Assembly (NCBI GenBank): GCA_023135135.1
Contig: JAGLTT010000030.1
Span: 1-8,167 of the forward strand
Length of the DNA: 8,167 nucleotides
DNA from: Dehalococcoidales bacterium
Lineage (GTDB): Bacteria; Chloroflexota; Dehalococcoidia; Dehalococcoidales; RBG-16-60-22
Reading direction: 5' to 3'
The notes under the pieces were generated by a model. The model did not search any database and was not told where the DNA came from. It worked only from the letters and a program-made list of their open reading frames with translations. The position numbers and the translations under genes were made by a program. Below are positions 1-4,367 of this stretch, one piece after another (within the stretch, counting starts at the first letter, position 1; each line of letters opens with the position of its first letter).

Positions 1-530
1 ATGCCGCCGGTGAGGCATTCGATAAAATAGCGAAATTCCTCGGTCTGGACTTCCCCGGTGGCCCGGTCATCGATAAGCTATCGAAGCAGGGAGACAGTAA
101 AGCCTTCAACTTTCCGAGGCCGATGATAAGAAGTAAAACGCTCGATTTCAGTTTCAGCGGACTGAAGACATCGGTTATCAATATGTTCAAGGACAGGGTT
201 GCGCGCAACGAAGCCCTGCCCCTGGCCGATATCGCCGCCAGCTTCCAGGAGGCGGTCGTAGACGTACTTGTTGGTAAAACGATGCGCGCTGCCGAGGAAC
301 GCGGCGTTACGGCGGTCAGTGTTACCGGTGGTGTCTCCGCCAACAGCCGACTGAGGCAGGTGTTTGAAGAGACATGTAAAAAGAAGAATATTGAAGTATT
401 TTTGCCAGAACTTTCGCTATGCACCGATAATGCGGCTATGATTGCCGCCGCCGGATACGCTAGAATAAAGATGGGGGAAGTCTCCGATTTACGCCTGAAT
501 GTTTTTCCCAATGTCCCCTTGGAGGGATGA
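1..530 (+). CDS. tsaD: tRNA N6-adenosine threonylcarbamoyltransferase TsaD, C-terminal half (5' end outside the window)
   Basis: The reading frame is open from base 3 and ends at TGA 528-530, giving about 175 residues; the family is usually about 330-350, so roughly the N-terminal half is missing. The first visible residues read AAGEAFDKIAKFLGL, then a PGGP segment, FPRPM, and DFSFSGLKT, which are hallmark TsaD/Kae1/YgjD blocks in the expected order. VTGGVSANSRLR and the C-terminal TDNAAMIAAAG follow; the Asp of the latter corresponds to the family's C-terminal metal ligand. The two His metal ligands of the N-terminal half lie outside the window. TsaD transfers the threonylcarbamoyl group from threonylcarbamoyl-AMP to A37 of ANN-decoding tRNAs in the cytoplasm, normally with TsaB and TsaE, neither of which is seen here. 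The next gene, tsaC, starts one base after the stop and supplies its substrate. An in-frame ATG at 123 is internal and is not the start. Confidence 0.95.
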   Translation, partial: AAGEAFDKIAKFLGLDFPGGPVIDKLSKQGDSKAFNFPRPMIRSKTLDFSFSGLKTSVINMFKDRVARNEALPLADIAASFQEAVVDVLVGKTMRAAEERGVTAVSVTGGVSANSRLRQVFEETCKKKNIEVFLPELSLCTDNAAMIAAAGYARIKMGEVSDLRLNVFPNVPLEG

Positions 531-531
531 T

Positions 532-1200
532 ATGGCAGCGAATGTAGAGAAGATAGATGCGGCCAGTCCCGATAAAGGGATACTGGAACATGCCGCCCGG
601 CTGATAAATAAGGGTGAAGTGGTGGTATGCCCGACCGATACCGGTTACGCCTTTGCGGCCAATGCCCTGGACACCCGCGCCATCGCTAAGGTCTTCCACC
701 TGAAAGGACGCTCTTACTCCAACCCGATACATATCGCCGTGAGTAATATCCAGGAGGCGGAGAAGTATGCCCATATTGACGAGACTGCCCGCTTTCTCGC
801 TGACCGTTATCTCCCCGGCGCGCTGACGCTGGTGCTGACCCGGAAAGAAACGGTGCCGTCCATGCTGGTGGCCGGACTGGATACCATCGGCATACGCATT
901 CCCGATAACGCGGTGATACTGCGCCTGGCAGAAATGACGGGGCGTCCCCTGACCACGACCAGCGCCAATGTCAGCGGCAGGCCGGGTGCTTACACGGTCG
1001 AGGAGGTTGAAGCGCAACTCGGAGAGAACATCCGGGACGTGCCTCTGATACTGGACCAGGGGCCCATCAAAACACGTGAGCTATCCACGATAGTCGATTT
1101 AACGGTCAGTCCGCCCCAGCTTATCCGGCAGGGACGAGTCAGCTGGCTGGAACTCCGTGATGTGTTAAAGAGATTTCAGAATCCCGACCCAATAGAGTAA
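532..1200 (+). CDS. tsaC: L-threonylcarbamoyladenylate synthase (TsaC/YrdC/Sua5 family), short form
   Basis: This 222-residue protein makes threonylcarbamoyl-AMP from threonine, bicarbonate and ATP, the first step of t6A tRNA modification. Family motifs seen are PTDTGYA (residues 34-40), KGR (58-60, the basic nucleotide-binding motif), SANVSG (144-149) and STIVDLT (about 185-191). The length fits the single-domain YrdC/TsaC form without the extra C-terminal Sua5 domain. I chose ATG 532 because GGAGGG at 521-526 sits 5 bases upstream. An in-frame ATG at 499 would add 11 residues overlapping tsaD and has no comparable ribosome site. The tsaD stop and this start are one base apart (TGATATG), so translational coupling is likely. 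The usual PT(E/D)TxYGL reads PTDTGYAFA here; the Thr and Tyr are kept. TsaC in a pathway pair with TsaD makes the assignment firm, although the YrdC fold alone also occurs in HypF-type proteins. Confidence 0.93.
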   Translation: MAANVEKIDAASPDKGILEHAARLINKGEVVVCPTDTGYAFAANALDTRAIAKVFHLKGRSYSNPIHIAVSNIQEAEKYAHIDETARFLADRYLPGALTLVLTRKETVPSMLVAGLDTIGIRIPDNAVILRLAEMTGRPLTTTSANVSGRPGAYTVEEVEAQLGENIRDVPLILDQGPIKTRELSTIVDLTVSPPQLIRQGRVSWLELRDVLKRFQNPDPIE

Positions 1201-1223
1201 ACTTTATGCAGGAGGTTGTATCC

Positions 1224-1676
1224 GTGCGTATTGCTATCGGCAGTGACCACAGGGGTTGTAAGCTGAAAGACCTCGTCATTGAGGTTATCACCAAGGAAGG
1301 CTACGATTATTATGACTTCGGTTGCTACACGGAGGATTCGGTCGATTATCCCGATATCGCCGTGCAGGTAGCCGAGGGTATTGTTAAGGGCGAGTATGAC
1401 CGGGGCGTTCTGTTATGCGGTACGGGAATCGGCATGTGCATCGCCGCCAACAAGGTGAAAGGCATAAGGGCGGCCCAGTGTCCTGACGCTTTTACCGCGA
1501 AACGGGCGCGCCTGCACAACGATGCGCAGATATGCTGCATTGCGGCGGAGCAGGGGAGAGCCCGGGTGGCGTCTGTCCTGGAGGTTTTTCTCACTACCGA
1601 GTTCGAGGGCGGCAGGCATGTAGCCAGGCTGAACAAGATAAAGGAAATCGAAGAGAAGCAGTTCGGGCGTGGTTAA
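1224..1676 (+). CDS. rpiB: Ribose-5-phosphate isomerase B (RpiB/LacAB family)
   Basis: This 150-residue protein interconverts ribose 5-phosphate and ribulose 5-phosphate in the non-oxidative pentose phosphate pathway. GSDHRG lies at residues 6-11, matching the family GxDHAG. CGTGIG at 65-70 includes the catalytic-base Cys65. HND at 98-100 includes the ring-opening His98. EGGRH (128-132) is followed by Arg135, the phosphate-contacting Arg pair. Length and spacing match E. coli RpiB closely. I chose GTG 1224 because GGAGGT at 1211-1216 lies 7 bases upstream and the protein then begins right at the first beta strand (RIAIGSDH). An ATG at 1206 would add six residues and place the ribosome site inside the gene. 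One oddity is that the usual xLGxR segment after HND is replaced by CCIAAEQGR (about 104-112). The gene starts 23 bases after tsaC and probably shares its transcript. Confidence 0.92.
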   Translation: MRIAIGSDHRGCKLKDLVIEVITKEGYDYYDFGCYTEDSVDYPDIAVQVAEGIVKGEYDRGVLLCGTGIGMCIAANKVKGIRAAQCPDAFTAKRARLHNDAQICCIAAEQGRARVASVLEVFLTTEFEGGRHVARLNKIKEIEEKQFGRG

Positions 1677-1702
1677 GCCGCTACCGGATATTGAGTAACA
1701 AC

Positions 1703-3052
1703 ATGTCGGATTATCGTGAAGAATATCAGCGCAAGCTGATTTCCGCCGAAGAAGCCGCCGGGCTGGTAAAGTCCGGCATGTGGATTGACTACGGGGCTAT
1801 CTGCGGCTTTCCCTCGCTGATAGACCGGAAGCTGATAGAACGGGCTGATGAGTTGAAGGAAGTGAAAATCCGGGCGGAGCACTCGCATACCCGGATACCT
1901 GAGTTCGACCCTGGTCAGGAGCACTTTATTCACAATTCGTGGTTCCTGGGGAAAGTGGAGCGGGAGTATCACAAGAACGGCGCCTGCTCCTACATACCGT
2001 TCGGCCTGAGCGAAGGCCCCCGGATGTACCGCGAGTGGCTTAAGGACGATGTGGACATCACGTTTATCGAAGTCACACCGATGGATGAAAACGGTAACTT
2101 CAATTTCGGCACGGCGGTAACGCGGCAAAAGGCCGCCTGCGAGGTGGCTAAGACCGTAGTAGTGGAAGTCAATGAACATCAGCCGTGGGTTTACGGCGGC
2201 TATGACGAAGTCGTGAATATTTCTCAGGTGGACTACATCGTTGAGAACTACGAGTACAAAATACCGGAGTTTCCGGCGGCGGAGGTAACTCCGGAGGACG
2301 AGGTTATCGCCGGGTTGCTGGCGGAGCAGATAGAAGACGGGGCCACTATCCAACTCGGCGTGGGCGCTATACCCAGCATCGTCGGTAAGCTGCTGATACA
2401 GCACAGTCTGAAAGACCTGGGTATACACAGCGAGATGTTCAACGATAGTATGATGGAACTTATTGAGGCGGGAGTGGTCACGGGAAAGAAGAAAAACATC
2501 AATCCGGGTAAGGCCGTCCACTGCTTTGCCGCCGGGTCGGAGAAGCTATATAAATTCATGGATAGGAATCCGGTGCTGGCCGGTTTCCCGGTAGATTATA
2601 CCAACGACCCGTATGTCATCGCCCGGAACGGAAAGCAGATAGCCATCAACAGCAGCCTGCGGGTTGATTTGAGAGGGCAGGTCTGCTCGGAGTCGGTCGG
2701 CACCCGCCAGATAAGCGGCACCGGCGGCCAGCTTGAGTTTACCCGGGGCGCCTATATGTCGCCGGGGGGCAAGGCGTTTATCTGCCTCCACGCCACACGC
2801 CATGACAAGGACGGTAAAATGATATCCAATATCGTGCCCGTTCTGGAACTTGGGGATATGGTCACCGTGCCCGCGTCCGATGTCTCCTGTATCGTCACGG
2901 AGTACGGCATGGTAAACCTCAAGGGCAGGAGCGTCTGGCAGCGCGCCAAAATGCTGATTTCCATCGCCCACCCCGATTTCCGCGACGAGTTGACTGGCGC
3001 CGCTCGAAAAGCTAACTTCATCACCAGGGGGACCGCAGACCTGCACTGGTGA
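1703..3052 (+). CDS. Acetyl-CoA hydrolase/transferase family CoA-transferase (4-hydroxybutyrate/butyrate CoA-transferase-like)
   Basis: This 449-residue protein resembles the family I CoA-transferases that include 4-hydroxybutyrate CoA-transferase (AbfT), butyryl-CoA:acetate CoA-transferase and acetyl-CoA hydrolase. The catalytic Glu is probably E244 in GIHSEMF, which forms the acyl-glutamyl-CoA intermediate in AbfT. The Gly-rich CoA loop reads ISGTGGQLEF (337-346). The C-terminal part holds LGDMVTVPASDV and IVTEYGMVNLKGRS, followed by AHPDFRDEL, all typical. N- and C-terminal halves are both present and the length is normal. The acyl substrate cannot be read from the sequence. The start is less certain: ATG 1703 begins MSDYREEYQRKL, just before the family's conserved KLISAEEA, but no clear Shine-Dalgarno precedes it, and an in-frame TTG at 1691 is possible. 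It begins 26 bases after rpiB, so it may be translated from the same message. No acyl-CoA dehydrogenase or kinase neighbour is visible to suggest the pathway. Confidence 0.88.
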   Translation: MSDYREEYQRKLISAEEAAGLVKSGMWIDYGAICGFPSLIDRKLIERADELKEVKIRAEHSHTRIPEFDPGQEHFIHNSWFLGKVEREYHKNGACSYIPFGLSEGPRMYREWLKDDVDITFIEVTPMDENGNFNFGTAVTRQKAACEVAKTVVVEVNEHQPWVYGGYDEVVNISQVDYIVENYEYKIPEFPAAEVTPEDEVIAGLLAEQIEDGATIQLGVGAIPSIVGKLLIQHSLKDLGIHSEMFNDSMMELIEAGVVTGKKKNINPGKAVHCFAAGSEKLYKFMDRNPVLAGFPVDYTNDPYVIARNGKQIAINSSLRVDLRGQVCSESVGTRQISGTGGQLEFTRGAYMSPGGKAFICLHATRHDKDGKMISNIVPVLELGDMVTVPASDVSCIVTEYGMVNLKGRSVWQRAKMLISIAHPDFRDELTGAARKANFITRGTADLHW

Positions 3053-3095
3053 TACTAAAAGTATTTTTAAGGAGCCTGACGGGTATATTTATACT
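3052..3095 (+). promoter_or_regulatory. AT-rich intergenic dyads with a possible weak promoter before the MBL gene
   Basis: The 72-base gap contains ATACT-AAA-AGTAT (3052-3064) followed by a T run (3064-3068), and a second dyad GTATA-TT-TATAC (3083-3094). TATACT at 3090-3095 matches the -10 consensus at five of six positions, but the -35 region near 3066-3071 (TTTAAG) is poor. The first dyad with its T run could be a weak terminator of the upstream operon; its stem is only 5 bp and has a single G:C pair. The second dyad overlaps the possible -10 and could be an operator. All of this is inference from short matches. Confidence 0.25.
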
Positions 3096-3124
3096 TTATC
3101 ATGATGTAAAAGAGGGAGGTGACT

Positions 3125-4006
3125 GTGAACGCTGAAAGTTATCGCTTTAAAGTTGGGGATTATGAATGTATCGCCGTCTGTGACGGTACCCACACCTACG
3201 CGCCGCCAGACTTCCCGCCGCCCAATATACTCCTCTTCTCCAATGCGCCGGGTGAAGCTCTTGGGCATACACTGCGCCAGCATAATCTGCCGGCACAATG
3301 GACAGAATGGATAAGCCCATACATCTGTCTATTCGTCAATACAGGTAAGCACCGGATACTTGTGGATACCGGGGCAGGTGGTCTTGCCCCGACTACCGGA
3401 AGGCTTCTCCAGAACCTTAAGGCTGAGAACATTGCGCCTGGGGACATCGATATGGTCATTATTACCCACGCCCATCCGGACCATCTCGGTGGGAACACTG
3501 ATGAAGCGGGAAAACCGGCATTTCCTAATGCCCGCTACGTTATCTGGAAGGAAGAGTGGGACTTCTGGACTTCGGGGCAGGCAGAACAAAAGCTGGATGA
3601 GCACTCCAGGGAGATTCTGATGGGATACGCCCGCAAGAACCTCCTGCCAATTCGCGACCAGTTTGATATGGTTGACCATGAAACTGAAATCGTTTCCGGC
3701 ATACATGCTATCGCGGCGCCCGGCCATACACCGGGGCACATGGCGTTGTCCGTTTCATCAAAGAACGAGCAACTGTTGTGCATCTCTGATGCTTTTATTC
3801 ATCCTATCCATATGGAGCAGCTGGAATGGTACTGCGTGTTCGACCTTATTCCGGAGATGGTCAGCGTGACCAGGCGCAAGCTCCTGGAAAGGGCGGCAAC
3901 TGAGAAAGCTCTGGTGCTCGCCTTTCACTTTCCGTTTCCGGGTCTGGGTCATGTCGCCCGGAAGGGAAAGGCATGGCAGTGGCAGCCTATTGAGCTTAAT
4001 GATTAG
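3125..4006 (+). CDS. MBL-fold metallo-hydrolase, substrate unknown
   Basis: This 293-residue protein has the complete dinuclear metal set of the metallo-beta-lactamase fold. HAHPDH supplies H115, H117, D119 and H120; H201 lies in GHTPGH, D222 in CISDAF and H268 in AFHFPFPG. The spacing of the last three ligands resembles the AHL-lactonase AiiA group. The AiiA Tyr three residues after the bridging Asp is Ile here, so lactone hydrolysis is not implied. No signal peptide or membrane segment is evident, so it is probably cytoplasmic. GTG 3125 is the likely start, with GGAGG at 3115-3119 five bases upstream. A GTG at 3119 overlaps that ribosome site and is unlikely. The gene stands alone: 72 bases separate it from the CoA-transferase gene and a terminator lies about 110 bases downstream. 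Alternatives include lactonase, thioesterase or glyoxalase II-like hydrolase activity; the sequence does not decide. Confidence 0.88.
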   Translation: MNAESYRFKVGDYECIAVCDGTHTYAPPDFPPPNILLFSNAPGEALGHTLRQHNLPAQWTEWISPYICLFVNTGKHRILVDTGAGGLAPTTGRLLQNLKAENIAPGDIDMVIITHAHPDHLGGNTDEAGKPAFPNARYVIWKEEWDFWTSGQAEQKLDEHSREILMGYARKNLLPIRDQFDMVDHETEIVSGIHAIAAPGHTPGHMALSVSSKNEQLLCISDAFIHPIHMEQLEWYCVFDLIPEMVSVTRRKLLERAATEKALVLAFHFPFPGLGHVARKGKAWQWQPIELND

Positions 4007-4115
4007 CCCGGCACCTCTCCCCATTTCCATGATATCTATTCCCACCCTGGCCGCCCAGTATCATCTACAGCTTAGCCCTTAAGGTTACTCCTCTATCCCG
4101 GAAAGCGGGGCGTTT

Positions 4116-4139
4116 AAGAGGGGCGCCAGCCCCTCTTTT
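4116..4139 (+). terminator. Rho-independent terminator downstream of the MBL gene
   Basis: AAGAGGGGC (4116-4124) and GCCCCTCTT (4129-4137) form a perfect 9-bp stem with a four-base loop (GCCA). The 3' arm runs into TTTT (4136-4139), with further AT-rich sequence after it. It probably ends the MBL transcript, although it lies about 110 bases past that stop codon. The opposite strand has a weaker T tract, so it reads best as a + strand terminator. Confidence 0.75.
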
Positions 4140-4146
4140 AATTTCT

Positions 4147-4185
4147 TCCCCCTCTCCTGCTGAAAGCCTTGCCAGGAGAGGGGGA
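4147..4185. repeat. Perfect 13-bp inverted repeat (REP-like palindromic unit)
   Basis: The arms TCCCCCTCTCCTG (4147-4159) and CAGGAGAGGGGGA (4173-4185) are perfectly complementary around a 13-base loop. No T run follows on either strand, so it is not a standard intrinsic terminator. Polypyrimidine/polypurine stems with a CCCTCTCC core resemble dispersed intergenic palindromes seen in several bacterial genomes. Whether this one is repeated in its genome cannot be seen here. Confidence 0.7.
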
Positions 4186-4190
4186 TACAG

Positions 4191-4216
4191 GGGGTGAGGT
4201 ATTAACCATTCACCCC
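4191..4216. repeat. Third hairpin of the intergenic cluster
   Basis: GGGGTGA (4191-4197) pairs with TCACCCC (4210-4216). Inside it, GGT (4198-4200) can pair with ACC (4205-4207) around an ATTA loop, leaving a two-base AT bulge (4208-4209). It begins six bases after the 13-bp inverted repeat and may belong to the same palindromic element. No T tract follows. Confidence 0.55.
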
Positions 4217-4233
4217 ACGTCACCAAAAATTAC

Positions 4234-4290
4234 ACGCACGTACCAGCTTGACAATAAACGGGCTCTCATGCTATCTTTAGGTACGGGCGT
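4234..4290. repeat. 11-bp imperfect inverted repeat bracketing the ilvD promoter
   Basis: ACGCACGTACC (4234-4244) is the reverse complement of GGTACGGGCGT (4280-4290) except at one position. The left arm ends three bases before the TTGACA box and the right arm begins just after the -10 box, covering the expected transcription start. This could be a paired operator for a repressor; chance is not excluded. Confidence 0.4.
4248..4277 (+). promoter_or_regulatory. Sigma-70-type promoter for the ilvD-ilvB-ilvN operon
   Basis: A perfect -35 box TTGACA (4248-4253) is followed, 18 bases later, by TATCTT (4272-4277), which matches TATAAT at four of six positions. The -10 is preceded by TGC (4269-4271), an extended -10 element. 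The predicted transcription start is near A4283, giving a leader of about 85 bases before the ilvD GTG. No alternative promoter between here and ilvD looks better. Confidence 0.7.
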
Positions 4291-4315
4291 TTAACAAAAA
4301 GTTGATTTCCCCGGT

Positions 4316-4341
4316 CCGTCTCAAGAGACGGCTATTTTTTT
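4316..4341 (+). terminator. Intrinsic terminator in the ilvD leader (candidate attenuator)
   Basis: CCGTCTC (4316-4322) and GAGACGG (4325-4331) form a GC-rich stem; with the last pair open it is 6 bp with a CAAG loop. CTA and then seven T residues (4335-4341) follow. It lies downstream of the predicted promoter and 26 bases before the ilvD start codon, so it can only act on transcripts heading into ilvD. That placement suggests control by premature termination. There is no T-box consensus (AGGGTGGNACCGCG) and no room for a full T-box fold after this promoter. Confidence 0.75.
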
Positions 4342-4354
4342 AGTAGAGCTTTTT

Positions 4355-4360
4355 GGGGAG
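4355..4360 (+). promoter_or_regulatory. ilvD ribosome binding site
   Basis: GGGGAG lies seven bases before GTG 4368 and decides that start over the in-frame TTG at 4353, which sits at the ribosome site itself. The site is complementary to TTTCCCC at 4306-4312 (4355-4361, one G:U pair), which would enclose the leader terminator hairpin and mask the site. Confidence 0.7.
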
Positions 4361-4367
4361 AAATAAA

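Larger units (their letters stand above)
4007..4367. other. 361-base intergenic region between the MBL gene and ilvD
   Basis: No protein gene or tRNA is evident. Bases 4007-4096 show nothing recognisable. A short CCCG/CGGG stem (4097-4109) precedes three strong hairpins between 4116 and 4216. The ilvD promoter follows at about 4248-4277, and a leader with an intrinsic terminator runs from about 4283 to 4341. The parts are listed separately. Confidence 0.8.

Noticed and set aside
1532..1702. N-terminal extension of the CoA-transferase frame into rpiB
   Set aside because: The extension overlaps the conserved C-terminal part of RpiB and its translation does not resemble the CoA-transferase family, whose proteins start near the KLISAEEA block.
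1673..2521. Long minus-strand open frame opposite the CoA-transferase gene
   Set aside because: It is a shadow of a well-supported + strand gene with family motifs throughout; the minus-strand translation has no recognisable domain.
3119..3124. GTG at 3119 as the MBL gene start
   Set aside because: It overlaps the GGAGG ribosome site itself; GTG 3125 has proper spacing.
4007..4096. tRNA or small gene after the MBL gene
   Set aside because: No cloverleaf, no T-loop GTTCRANNC and no ribosome site with a frame of useful length.
4268..4294. Short frame ATG CTA TCT TTA GGT ACG GGC GTT TAA (MLSLGTGV) as a Leu/Val leader peptide for ilv attenuation
   Set aside because: Its ATG overlaps the extended -10 element and lies upstream of the predicted transcription start, and it has no good ribosome site. 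It would need another promoter, which I do not see.
4220..4341. T-box riboswitch upstream of ilvD
   Set aside because: No AGGGTGGNACCGCG-like T-box sequence and no room for Stem I between the promoter and the terminator.
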